Assembly: GCF_036199905.1 (NCBI RefSeq)
Contig: NZ_CP108109.1
Location: 4,139,501-4,203,500, forward strand
Length of the DNA stretch: 64,000 bases
Direction of reading: 5' to 3'
From: Streptomyces sp. NBC_00223
GTDB lineage: Bacteria; Actinomycetota; Actinomycetes; Streptomycetales; Streptomycetaceae
A model generated the notes under the pieces. That model was not told the DNA's origin and ran no database searches. It worked only from the letters and a program-made list of their open reading frames with translations. Made by a program: the position numbers and the translations under genes. Below, one piece after another: positions 1 to 7,626 of the stretch (positions are counted from its first letter, which is position 1; every line of letters starts with the position of its first letter).

Positions 1-539
1 TCATAGGCGGACTTGGGGCTGACGACGAGCAGCCTGTCGACCTCGCCGCGCTCGCGGAGAGCGGCGAACACGGCCAGCGCTACCCGGGTCTTGCCGGCAC
101 CCGGCACGCTGAAGTTCGCCCCGTGCCGCAACGACAGCAGCCGGGCCGCGTCCCGCTGCTGGAAGGAGGTCAGACCGCCGCGCCATCCGTCGCCCAGCAG
201 GTCGTCGAGGTCGTCCGGCGCGACGGCTTCCCCGTCGGTCCCGCCGTTGAGGAACTGCTCCGCGGTCTCGGCGGTGTCGAGCATCTCCTCGACCAGTGTC
301 TGGAAGGCAACGTCCCAGACGACGCCCTCCGGGTCGGGCCAGCCGGCGAGTGCTTCGATGCCCCCGACGAACTCATCGACCGGGATCGCGGCGGCATGCA
401 GCTCAGTCATCCGGCCGCTGGGAAACCGGGACAGCAGCCGGGCGAGGTCTGCCTTGTACTCCGGAACCGTGCGCAGCAGTGCCCGGGTCCGACTGATGTC
501 GAACCCGAGAACGAGGCTGGGAGCTGCGGTATCCGGCAC
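1..539 (-). CDS. DEAD/SNF2-type helicase, N-terminal part (runs off left edge)
   Basis: Only the first 179 codons are in the window. A GTG start at 539 follows directly on the TGA stop of the ParB-fold gene (TGA 542-540, GTG 539-537), so the two are translationally coupled. Near residues 125-145 the protein reads SFQQRDAARLL, then a Walker A motif VPGAGKT (bases about 82-108), then VVSPKSAYE, which looks like motif Ia. This arrangement, a Q-rich region before PGAGKT, is typical of SF2 helicases of the restriction/SNF2 type that translocate on or remodel DNA. About 120 residues of unassigned N-terminal sequence precede it. As the last visible gene of an operon with a ParB-fold and an HNH-like protein on an integrated element, a role in DNA processing or defence is likely but inferred. 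Helicase motifs II-VI are outside the window. Confidence 0.8.
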   Translation of the reverse strand, partial: MPDTAAPSLVLGFDISRTRALLRTVPEYKADLARLLSRFPSGRMTELHAAAIPVDEFVGGIEALAGWPDPEGVVWDVAFQTLVEEMLDTAETAEQFLNGGTDGEAVAPDDLDDLLGDGWRGGLTSFQQRDAARLLSLRHGANFSVPGAGKTRVALAVFAALRERGEVDRLLVVSPKSAY

Positions 540-1958
540 TCACAGCCCTTCTTTGAGCAGTCCGACCAGCCAGGAGGTTTCGTCCCCGGGCTCGGGGATG
601 GTGCGCTTGACCTCGACGGCGAGCTTACCCAGGCTCTTCCTGAGCTTGGCCACTGCGTCATCGAAGGCATCCTCGTCGAGGCTGCGCGAACTGCGGGACA
701 TGACCAGGTCGGTGACGCACTGGTCGATGTCCTGGCACGCGTCGGCCAGCCGGGCGGGAGCGGCCTGCTTGCGCTTGCGGACCCGGACATCCTTGCCGAC
801 GAACTCGAGGGACTCCTCGAAGGCGTCCTTATACGTGGTGAGGGTGTGCTGCGCCCGGACCCCGTCGCGACTGCTGAGCGATACATCCGCGGAGCTGATT
901 GCCCGGGCCTGGAGGAGCGCATCGGTCATCGCCCGGGCCGAGGCCAGCCTGTCGGACGGCCCCTTCACCGACCGCGCCAGCCCGGGGATCTTCACCTCGC
1001 CCGCAGTCGGCGCCGCGGGCTGCAGGTCCTCGGGGAGTACCCTCGCCAGGTAGCGGTCCTGGAAGTCGGACTCGATGAGCCGCACGTCGGTCTTGGAGAA
1101 CCCCAGCGCGATGGCCGAGAGGCGGGACTCCAGCATCAGCTCCGCCTTGTCCGGATTGCTGGCGGCCTCTTTGGCGTACTTGCGGTGGAGCTCCCGCAGC
1201 TTCTCCGTGTGGTCCTCGAACGCGATGAGCGGGAGTGCCTTCCCGCTGGCCTCGCTCCTCTTGATCATGGTCCGGATGATGCTGAGGACCCACTGGTCCC
1301 GCCGGCACGCCACTACGGTGCTGCGGAAGGCCGTCGCAATGGCCGGCAGCGACGTTCCCTGCGCCGCCATCTCATCGATGGCAAGCAGCCGGTTGATATA
1401 GGAGTAGTCCCTGCGGTGGTCTTTGCGCAGCTGGAGCGAGAGCTCGACAGCGGCGATGTCCGACCAGTTGCACGACTCGGGCAGGACGGCGACCCGCATA
1501 GTTCGGGCCGGCCCGAACTCCTGCAGCAGTGCTGCGCGCCGGGTGTTGCCGTTGACGAGGACGCCGTCGCGGGTGATCAGGCCGGGGTCGCTCTGCCCGT
1601 AGTCCCGGAGGCTCTCCGCCAGGTGGACGAACTCGGGGTCTGGACGGGAGGGATCAGAAGGCAGGGCCTTGAGGAGGAGGTCGAGGTACTCCTGGCTCTC
1701 GTTGCTCCACGGCGCGCTGTCCAGCATCCTGTCCCGGCGCACGTCATGGCTGCGCTGGGCGCGGATGCGGTGTGTGGCCGGGTTGTAGTAGAGGTCCCCC
1801 ACTTGCATCTCGATGACGTCGAAGTGGCCGGGCTTGCCCCGCCACTCGATCGTCAGGGTCTCGCGTGCCCCGTCGGCATCGGCGAGCTCTTTGAGCCGTC
1901 GCGTCACCGTCGCGCGGTTCTCCTCGGCGCGGGCGGGGCGCCCGAAGTCTTGCGTCAC
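540..1958 (-). CDS. ParB/Srx-fold nucleotide-binding protein
   Basis: A 472-residue protein. The GTG start at 1958 is chosen because a strong GGGGGAG lies about 7 nt upstream; an upstream extension would overlap the next gene by about 100 bp. The N-terminal half has a ParB-like core: EMQVGDLYYNPATHRIRAQR (box I-like, PxxxR), DYGQSDPGLITRDGVLVNGN and then NGNTRRAAL, the signature phosphate-binding loop of ParB/Srx domains. Next come FRSTVVACRRDQWV, possibly an HTH, and a long charged helical C-terminus. Chromosomal ParB proteins carry a DNA-binding HTH and a dimer domain; this protein is longer and unlike them, closer to accessory ParB-fold proteins on mobile elements, some of which hydrolyse CTP or cut DNA. 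It sits between an HNH-like gene (40 bp away) and a helicase (0 bp). The exact role is unknown. Confidence 0.75.
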   Translation of the reverse strand: MTQDFGRPARAEENRATVTRRLKELADADGARETLTIEWRGKPGHFDVIEMQVGDLYYNPATHRIRAQRSHDVRRDRMLDSAPWSNESQEYLDLLLKALPSDPSRPDPEFVHLAESLRDYGQSDPGLITRDGVLVNGNTRRAALLQEFGPARTMRVAVLPESCNWSDIAAVELSLQLRKDHRRDYSYINRLLAIDEMAAQGTSLPAIATAFRSTVVACRRDQWVLSIIRTMIKRSEASGKALPLIAFEDHTEKLRELHRKYAKEAASNPDKAELMLESRLSAIALGFSKTDVRLIESDFQDRYLARVLPEDLQPAAPTAGEVKIPGLARSVKGPSDRLASARAMTDALLQARAISSADVSLSSRDGVRAQHTLTTYKDAFEESLEFVGKDVRVRKRKQAAPARLADACQDIDQCVTDLVMSRSSRSLDEDAFDDAVAKLRKSLGKLAVEVKRTIPEPGDETSWLVGLLKEGL

Positions 1959-1998
1959 TGCACTCTCCCCCTGCTGGATATCTTGTTCGCCGTGCTGT

Positions 1999-2682
1999 TC
2001 AGAGCCCGAGCGCCGCACGTACTGCGGCGCGGGACTCCTCAGGTAGGGAGCGGTACTCGCCCCAGATCCGCTCGGCCGCGTTGAAGACCCGCTCATCTGC
2101 CTCGACCCAGCCGGCGAGCGCGCGGCGCTCTGCGACAGGCAGCGCGTTGACGGCGCTCAGTACCTTCGTCAGGTCCGCTACGAGTTCGCGGGCGCCGAGG
2201 CGGCACCGCTGGCACTCGGTGACCAGCTCGGGCTCTTCGGCGCCATCCGCGCGGCGCACCCGCCGGCGTGCGATGTCGAGTTGCGCTTGCTCGTAGGTCC
2301 CCTCGTAGAAGGAGCCCGGAGTGATGCCGCACGAGCGGCACATGTTGCCATCGCGGGAGATGATCTCACGCCGCCTGCCGGCCCCGATGGCGATCGTGCC
2401 GCGGGGCCGGGTCGCCTTCCCCGGCTCCCAGACGGGAATCCCCGGCTCCACGAACCGCTGTTCGACCGGATCGAGGCTCCCGTCCTCTCTGTTCGTGCTG
2501 ATAGACCACCCGAAGTCCCGCAGATCGCGCATACGCCTGTCGACCTGTGAGACACCGGGGAATGCCTGGCGCAGCTCCTCCTTCGTGAAGACCTCGCCTT
2601 CACCGACGACGGTCACCAGCCAGAGGGCGACCCGCTTCATCGTTCCCAGGGAAGTGTCTTCCCACGAGGGGAGGTCGGACAT
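1999..2682 (-). CDS. HNH-like zinc-binding protein, catalytic His apparently missing
   Basis: A 227-residue protein; start taken at ATG 2682 (GTG at 2691 is possible; neither has a strong Shine-Dalgarno sequence). Residues about 15-60 look like a winged helix (KRVALWLVTVVGEGEVFTKE, RMRDLRDFGWSIS). The centre has an HNH-type layout: RRREIISRDGNMCRSCG, a CxxC after the usual R-x8-RD, then a second CxxC in TECQRCRLGARE. Where an HNH nuclease would have its DH/HH core between the two pairs, this protein reads LDIARRRVRRADG, with no histidine. The zinc fold is therefore probably kept while metal-dependent cleavage is doubtful. The C-terminus is helical. It is first in the operon with the ParB-fold protein and helicase and is divergent from the HTH regulator gene. 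It could be a sequence-recognition subunit rather than a nuclease. Confidence 0.7.
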   Translation of the reverse strand: MSDLPSWEDTSLGTMKRVALWLVTVVGEGEVFTKEELRQAFPGVSQVDRRMRDLRDFGWSISTNREDGSLDPVEQRFVEPGIPVWEPGKATRPRGTIAIGAGRRREIISRDGNMCRSCGITPGSFYEGTYEQAQLDIARRRVRRADGAEEPELVTECQRCRLGARELVADLTKVLSAVNALPVAERRALAGWVEADERVFNAAERIWGEYRSLPEESRAAVRAALGL

Positions 2683-2994
2683 TCGCACCACCGGATCTTC
2701 GGAAGTAGTTCAGGGGAGGGCGGCTAGGGAGGGCCGTCGCGCTGAGAGCCCACTGCCGCTGGATTATTTATACCACGGTCACGGCGGGGCATGATGAACC
2801 ATATGTTCTAGTTGCGGTGCTTCGTGTGGATATGCACCCTTCCCAGCGGCGAGGTGTACGAACAGGGTTCTTTACAGCGCGGTAGGGAATTCCTCCTTGC
2901 AACAGTTTCCGAGGGCTCACTGGCCGATGTAGTGTCGACCCGCGTCGCCGCATGGCGGTCGTGCTCTCCTTCACGCCAGGTAGCCGGAGGTCTT

Positions 2995-3672
2995 GTGCCG
3001 CGTACGGTAAAAGTCGACATTGACGGAGAGGCCGAGCGGGAATTCACTGCCGCCCTGAACGAGCTGTACTCCCTGTTCGCGCCGCTCACGATGGCATCGG
3101 TGGCGCGGCGTGTCGGTGTCTCCGAGCCTGCGGTCTCCCACTGGCTCCACGGGCGGCGTGCTCCGCAGGAGCGGTCCCTCGCCCGCTTGCACTCCGAGGC
3201 GGCGAAGGTTGCGCTGGCCACGGGGCGCACCGTCCCTTACCGGCTTGACCAGTTGATCGACATGCGCCACGAAGTCTGCTGCGACTCCTCGGCCTGCGAG
3301 GATCGGCGCGCCGCCAGGTCGGCGTCGACGGAGGGGGACCGGCGCAACAGCGAATGTCCACCGGTCGGCAGTGAGGGGGACCGGCGCAACACGCAAGCGC
3401 CGTCCCACTCGACCGTCGGCAAGCGCTCGCCGACGAGGGAAGCCCTCACGCTCCTCGTGGCTGGCAACCGGAATGAGGCATTCCGGATTTTACGCCACAT
3501 GAGTATTTCTGCGCCGGTGGCGCAGCTTCAGTCCGCTGTTGAAATGCTTCTGGAGCGCGGCCACGAAGATGCCGCGCGCATCCTGCTCGGGGAAATGGTC
3601 GTTCATCGGAGTGGCGACATGGTAGACATGGTGATCTTCGCATCCTGGGCGCGGATGGGGGTGCAATCTTGA
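2995..3672 (+). CDS. HTH (XRE-like) regulator of the integrated element, with TTA codon
   Basis: A 225-residue protein from GTG 2995, which has a CCGGAGG box 4-5 nt upstream. Upstream in-frame sequence is open but has no comparable ribosome site. Residues about 20-60 contain a clear helix-turn-helix, MASVARRVGVSEPAVSHW followed by LHGRRAP, as in phage repressor-like regulators. The middle is a low-complexity linker containing the repeat EGDRRN twice, encoded by two near-identical 18-20 bp blocks (about 3332-3349 and 3370-3387). The C-terminal 70 residues are helical with alternating Leu/Ala and could mediate dimerisation. The codon at 3490-3492 is TTA, so translation probably depends on the bldA tRNA. 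The gene is divergent from the helicase operon and is its likely regulator (inference). Confidence 0.75.
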   Translation: MPRTVKVDIDGEAEREFTAALNELYSLFAPLTMASVARRVGVSEPAVSHWLHGRRAPQERSLARLHSEAAKVALATGRTVPYRLDQLIDMRHEVCCDSSACEDRRAARSASTEGDRRNSECPPVGSEGDRRNTQAPSHSTVGKRSPTREALTLLVAGNRNEAFRILRHMSISAPVAQLQSAVEMLLERGHEDAARILLGEMVVHRSGDMVDMVIFASWARMGVQS

Positions 3673-3995
3673 CACGGCCTGCTTCGGGTGCGTGTTATTC
3701 CGACAACGAGCGGGCGTGTAGGATTTCCAGCAATCCGTCGAATCTTATTCGCCGGTGGTGCAAGATGTGAAGCCCTAGAGCGTGCATTCGACGGGCAGTT
3801 TCGACGTCGGTGCGTCCGATCATGCGAGAAAGCAGGTCAGGTACTGGTACACGTCCGCGAGCCGCCGCCCTTCCGGGCCGTCGGCTCTATCCAGCCACGC
3901 CCGCCGAAGGGCCCGGCGGTCCGGTTTCTGAGGCCGAGGACCAGCCGGACCCCCGAAGAACCCCATCAGGCAGTTGCATCCCTAGGGAGTCCCTC
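3673..3995. other. Intergenic stretch, no convincing gene
   Basis: About 320 bp between the HTH regulator and the small basic protein. Open frames exist on both strands but lack good ribosome sites and show no recognisable motif. The left 120 bp look less GC-rich than the chromosome average. CTAGGGAG just before 3996 probably serves as the ribosome site of the next gene. Confidence 0.4.
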
Positions 3996-4271
3996 GTGAG
4001 CAAGCGTAATCGCCCCCGTCGGCACATGCCGAGCAAGAGTGCGGCCCGGAGCCGCCGCGCGCGCCGGGCCAACCGTCCCGCCAACCGCGGCTCCCTCAAG
4101 CCGCCGACCCGCTGTGAGCGCTGTGCCCCGTCCGAGTCCCGCAGTCCCCAGGTCCGCAAGGCATTCGTCCTGTTGTCCTGGGTGGCCCGGGGCTTTGCCG
4201 ATGCCGCGGGATACCGCCTGTGGCGGTGGGCGACCGACTGGGTCGTGAGGCTGGTGATGCGCAACCTCTAG
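3996..4271 (+). CDS. Small arginine-rich protein of unknown function
   Basis: A 91-residue protein starting at GTG 3996 with AGGGA about 8 nt upstream. The first 35 residues are very basic (SKRNRPRRHMPSKSAARS, then RRARRANRPANR), suggesting nucleic-acid binding or disorder. A CERC motif follows at about residue 40, then a more hydrophobic tail (VLLSWVARGFADAAGYRLW) that may form an amphipathic helix. I do not recognise a family. It is the last gene before the attachment site, so it belongs to the element. The alternative is a non-coding end of the element; coding is favoured by the ribosome site and an uninterrupted frame with a plausible composition. Confidence 0.45.
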   Translation: MSKRNRPRRHMPSKSAARSRRARRANRPANRGSLKPPTRCERCAPSESRSPQVRKAFVLLSWVARGFADAAGYRLWRWATDWVVRLVMRNL

Positions 4272-4613
4272 TGCGACTGGTCGAAGCCCCGCACTCTCGC
4301 GGTGTCGGCCAGCTGTGCAGGAGGAGTCATACGTAGTAGCACCCGGCCGCCGGCCCGTACCGCGTCTGCGGTCCGAGTCAGCGGCGGCGTCTTCGGGGTG
4401 CCCGTTGGAGTGTGAAGGCGACCGACGGCGCGAGCAGGCTGATGCCGGCGGGCGGTCTCCCCTGGGCACGCAACCCGTCGGCCAGGCGGCACGTATTCAG
4501 CACACACGCCCCGCGAAGGCCCCCACCACCAGCGGAAACAAGTGAGGGGAGTTTTCCCAGGCTGGCGCGCTGTCCGCCGTATCTGCCCAGGTAACAAACC
4601 CACCCCGGGGGAA
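4272..4613. other. Non-coding end of integrated element, next to att site
   Basis: About 340 bp between the small basic protein and the tRNA fragment. No gene is supported: frames on both strands are proline/arginine-rich and lack ribosome sites. The last part, around 4600-4612, contains a short palindrome CCCCGGGG. Integrative elements often keep integrase arm-binding sites in such a place, but I see no clear direct repeats. Confidence 0.4.
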
Positions 4614-4655
4614 TTTGCAAGGCAGATGTCAGGAGTTCGAATCTCCTAGGCTCCA
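4614..4655 (+). other. Attachment site: orphan 3' half of tRNA-Ala(TGC)
   Basis: The sequence begins in an anticodon loop TTTGCAA (anticodon TGC at 4616-4618). It continues with the 3' anticodon stem GGCAG, variable loop ATGTC, T-arm AGGAG-TTCGAAT-CTCCT, and acceptor AGGCTCC plus discriminator A. The T at the third position from the end of the acceptor would give the G3:U70 pair that identifies tRNA-Ala. The 5' half is absent: the bases before the loop do not pair with GGCAG and no D-arm is present. This is the classic duplicated core left at the distal end of an element integrated into a tRNA gene. The tRNA reads left to right, so the element lies to the left. Confidence 0.85.
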
Positions 4656-4677
4656 CAGATGTTTACGCAGGTCAGCG

Positions 4678-4708
4678 GCCCCCTCGCCCGGTTCGGGCGA
4701 GGGGGCCG
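4678..4708 (+). terminator. Strong hairpin terminator after tRNA-Ala remnant
   Basis: Arms GGCCCCCTCGCCCG and CGGGCGAGGGGGCC pair across a GTTC-type loop. This is probably the original terminator of the tRNA gene, now left behind the attachment site. Its 20-base core recurs exactly at 9680-9699. Confidence 0.75.
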
Positions 4709-4836
4709 TCGGCGTGCGGTACGCGTTCCGTACGCATCAGGCTTGCTGCGTGCTCCAACGCCGCTGGCTCAGCCGTCGCCTCTCCCCGGCCTTGGCCTTC
4801 GCCTTCTCGAGAATGAAACAGCTGGCCGCTGAAGGG

Positions 4837-5193
4837 TCAGTTCTGCTTCTCGATGGCCTCGAAGATGTCGGAGTTGGTCTCCTGCTGCCACTTCGGCTGA
4901 TCGTTCCAGTCGGCGACATAGGCGGGCTTCGGGTCGGGGAAGTGCTTGTGGATCTGGGCGATCCAGCACAGCGACACGAACCGCCCTTTCTGCTCCCGGG
5001 TGAGCCTGGCCGCCCGGCCACCGCTGACCGTCAGGAACTCTGCCACCTGGCCGTAGACCGCAGTGGCCGCGTCGCGTTCCCAGTCCGGGGTCTCCTCCCA
5101 GGGGGCCACGTACCCGGGCTTCGGCTCACCCGGGAAGTGACTGTGGACGCCCTTGATCCAGGCTTCCCTGAAGATACGGCCCTGGTCGGTCAT
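4837..5193 (-). CDS. Small protein with two tandem W-x4-H-x-HF repeats
   Basis: A 118-residue protein starting at ATG 5193 with GGAAG upstream. It consists of two copies of one module: residues about 10-50 (AWIKGVHSHFPGEPKPGYV, then APWEETPDWERDAA) and about 72-115 (CWIAQIHKHFPDPKPAYV, then ADWNDQPKWQQETN). Shared residues are W, H-x-HFP, PKPxYV and W-x3-P-x-W. The Trp-x3-Pro-x-Trp part faintly resembles RyR-type domains found in phage and bacterial proteins, but this is a weak comparison. There is no signal or membrane segment. It lies 20 bp behind the XRE/TPR-like regulator on the same strand, so the two probably form an operon; such regulators in Streptomyces often sit with small partner genes. 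Function unknown. Confidence 0.7.
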   Translation of the reverse strand: MTDQGRIFREAWIKGVHSHFPGEPKPGYVAPWEETPDWERDAATAVYGQVAEFLTVSGGRAARLTREQKGRFVSLCWIAQIHKHFPDPKPAYVADWNDQPKWQQETNSDIFEAIEKQN

Positions 5194-5213
5194 GTTGCTT
5201 CCTTTCGGCGCGC

Positions 5214-6470
5214 TTATGCGGCGATCAGCGACGAGATATGGTCGTTGAAGTCTGCGACTCGCTTGTCGGGCAGGAAAGGGGCGAGGTACCCGCGGAGCCC
5301 CTCCAGTCTTCTTCCGATGTACCCCGATGATGTGCGCTCGGCCAGTTCCACGGCAGCCGTTCCGTACGACAGCAGACGGTCGATGTCGCGGCGCCGTGCA
5401 CCGATGACGGCCAGGTCTGTCAGGACGCTTCCCTGTCGGCGCATCGAGAGTTGGCGCCCCAAGGCGTCTATCAGTGCTGTCTCGGCAAGGTCCAGGCGCC
5501 CCAGCGTCACGTAGCAGCTGCCCCGTTCCTCATCGAGGCGTGAGCCGTCGAAGCGGAGCCAGCCACCCGGGGAGGGATCGCTGAGGTAGTGCACCTCCTG
5601 CGCCTGGTCCAGTGCGCGGTTGCAGGCATCCAAGTCCCCCAGTCCGGCGTAGACCTGGGCTTGGACCGCGGCCACCCAGTAGCGCGTGGAGAGGTGGCTG
5701 TCGCCCTTTCGTGCCAGGAGACCGGCGGCGTCGAGTATCGGTGCGGTCTCGCGGAAACGGCGCTCGTAGACGCCGATGAAGGAGTGCCGGGTGAGGGAGG
5801 CGGCCCAGAGGTCGGCGTTCCCGGCCTCCTTGCTCGCGCTGGCCGCGAGCGCATAGCACTCGGCCGCCTCGGTGTACCGGTTCCCGTCGAAGAAGATCTC
5901 CCCGGCGAGTTGGAAGAGGCTTCCGGCCTGACCGCACAGCTCGCGGTGACGGCCTTCCCGGTGGGCGTGCCCCAAGAGACGGGTCAGGTCCGAGATCTGG
6001 TCATGCACCAGCGGGTACACGGTCTGCTTCGCTCTGGCGAGGCCGTAGACCTGCCAGAGGTGGGAGGTCATGACCTGGACCTCGGCCACGTCCTCGGCGG
6101 GAACGCGGTCCGCGTCGTCGGGGGACAGCGCAACGAGCGCCCCGGTGAGGCTCACCAGCCGTAGAAACTCACGCCGAATCATGTCGTCCCGATACCCCGA
6201 TTCCGCATGCGCCCCGGGAGCTTCTGCGGAGACAGCCCTCGCCGGGACTGGTGCCGGCCTGTCGCCTTGCGGCGACAGCAGTGCCTCGATCTCGGCGGCG
6301 CTGGACTGTAGGGCCTTGGCCAGTCGTGGACGCAGGTAGGGCTGAGGGTCGGTCTCGCCGCGTTCCCAGCGCCCAATCGTCACACGATCCACGCCGAGGA
6401 CTTCCGCGAGGCGTTCCTGACTGTAGCCGAGGGCTTTGCGGCGTCTGGCCAGCTCCCGTCGTACGCCCAT
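5214..6470 (-). CDS. XRE-family regulator with helical-repeat C-terminal domain
   Basis: A 418-residue protein with ATG 6470 and GGGGGAAA upstream. The N-terminal HTH_XRE is complete (RRKALGYSQERLAEVLGV, then DRVTIGRWERGETDP, residues 10-45). A Pro/Ala linker follows, then from about residue 95 a twin-arginine-like stretch with a hydrophobic segment (RREFLRLVSLTGALVALS). The rest is helical with TPR-like repeats (AGSLFQLAGEIFFDGNRYTE, AAECYALAASASKEAG). This architecture is common in Streptomyces, where such regulators neighbour ATPase-like or DUF397-type partners. It is divergent from the HATPase gene at 6736, with 265 bp between them, and leads the operon with the duplicated small protein. 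The ligand is unknown. Confidence 0.85.
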   Translation of the reverse strand: MGVRRELARRRKALGYSQERLAEVLGVDRVTIGRWERGETDPQPYLRPRLAKALQSSAAEIEALLSPQGDRPAPVPARAVSAEAPGAHAESGYRDDMIRREFLRLVSLTGALVALSPDDADRVPAEDVAEVQVMTSHLWQVYGLARAKQTVYPLVHDQISDLTRLLGHAHREGRHRELCGQAGSLFQLAGEIFFDGNRYTEAAECYALAASASKEAGNADLWAASLTRHSFIGVYERRFRETAPILDAAGLLARKGDSHLSTRYWVAAVQAQVYAGLGDLDACNRALDQAQEVHYLSDPSPGGWLRFDGSRLDEERGSCYVTLGRLDLAETALIDALGRQLSMRRQGSVLTDLAVIGARRRDIDRLLSYGTAAVELAERTSSGYIGRRLEGLRGYLAPFLPDKRVADFNDHISSLIAA

Positions 6471-6735
6471 GTTTTCCCCCTTCGTACCGCATCGCGTAAT
6501 CCCAGGTCATGAGGGGCGGTGCAGCGAACGTGCATCAGGGCTGCGTCACATCTGTTCTGTTCCAGGAGCGGCGACTGCGTTTGCCTGGAGGTCTCGCCGC
6601 AGCGGAACGGGGTTTGCGCGTTCCGCCGCTGCACTCACCGTACCGCTGCCGTGATCGTCCGGTCGCTCAGTGTTCGCACACGACCGGCTTTCCCGGCAGC
6701 CGCCCCTCGCTACACCTGGACAGGAGGTGCGACTG

Positions 6736-7626
6736 ATGGTTCCTGATGTTGAAGCCCTCAGCGGACTGGACCTGGCGTGCGAGCCCTCCTCGATCCGAGA
6801 CGCCCGCCGCTACGCGCAGGACATCCTGGAACGCTGGGCAGTGCCGGACGACATCCTGGACGACGCGCTCGTCATCGTGTCCGAACTCGCCACCAACGCC
6901 GTACGCCACACGGTCCCGCCGGTCACCTCTCCCGTGCCCGGTGGCGGGCAACTCGGACTCCGTCGGTACTCGTTGGCACTCCGGACTGCCGGTGGCCGCC
7001 TGTACATCGCTGTACGGGACCAGAACCCGGCACCGCCTGTGCAGCGCGCGGCCCCCTGCTACGCCGAGACCGGGCGCGGGCTGCGGATCGTATCCACCCT
7101 GACCGACGGCCGCTGGGGATACGAACGGACCCCTGCACGACCGGGCAAACAGGTATGGGCGTCCCTGCCACTGCCCGACGATCACCACCGAAGGCGGATC
7201 AGTCACGTCCGGCTACCTGCCGAGCAGGCGGAGGACGGCCCGAGCGAGATCGCCGTGCCGCTGGACCTGCTGCCGTCCCGGCCGGCCGGCATCAACCACC
7301 GGAACTTCTTCGAGGGCGTGATGATGCCCCTCACCGCTACCGACAGCATGGACGACGCGGTCTTCGAGGGAAGCATCGGCTGCAATCCCTGCGATGCGGA
7401 CGACCGGCTGCGCATCCAGGTGGTCAACATCCAGGTCAGCGTGGGCCGCTGCATTCTCGGCCTGGGCCCCAGGGACTCACCGACATCGCCGTGTCCACCC
7501 GGGTCCGGCAGAAGTCGGCCTACGCCGACGCCCTCATCCAGCGAGCACGCGCCTTGCGGGCGGAGGAGATGCCCGGCGGCCACCACCGCGGCGCGCCCCA
7601 TCTGCGGCGGACGGCGTGGTTCGTGA
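6736..7626 (+). CDS. HATPase_c (anti-sigma/RsbW-like) protein, probably frameshifted near 7465
   Basis: ATG 6736 is preceded by AGGAGGTG. Residues about 10-155 form a histidine-kinase-like ATPase domain: LDDALVIVSELATNAVRH carries the N-box Asn, VAVRDQNP-type D-box is seen as YIAVRDQNP, and TGRGLRIV is the G-box. Streptomyces has many such stand-alone kinase-like ATPases, thought to act as anti-sigma or anti-anti-sigma factors. After about residue 240 the reading frame becomes Pro/Arg/Ser-rich and looks wrong, while the +1 frame reads sensibly (LTDIAVSTRVRQKSAYADAL, ending VALGSIEGAA at 7679). One extra C in the run near 7466 would join them. So either the gene is truncated/frameshifted or there is a base error here. 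Confidence 0.7.
   Translation: MVPDVEALSGLDLACEPSSIRDARRYAQDILERWAVPDDILDDALVIVSELATNAVRHTVPPVTSPVPGGGQLGLRRYSLALRTAGGRLYIAVRDQNPAPPVQRAAPCYAETGRGLRIVSTLTDGRWGYERTPARPGKQVWASLPLPDDHHRRRISHVRLPAEQAEDGPSEIAVPLDLLPSRPAGINHRNFFEGVMMPLTATDSMDDAVFEGSIGCNPCDADDRLRIQVVNIQVSVGRCILGLGPRDSPTSPCPPGSGRSRPTPTPSSSEHAPCGRRRCPAATTAARPICGGRRGS

Noticed and set aside
3332..3387. Two near-identical GAGGGGGACCGGCGCAAC blocks considered as a CRISPR-like repeat
   Set aside because: Only two copies, in frame inside a coding linker, no array.
4272..4613. Possible second small gene before the tRNA remnant
   Set aside because: Frames on both strands are short, Pro/Arg-rich and lack ribosome sites.
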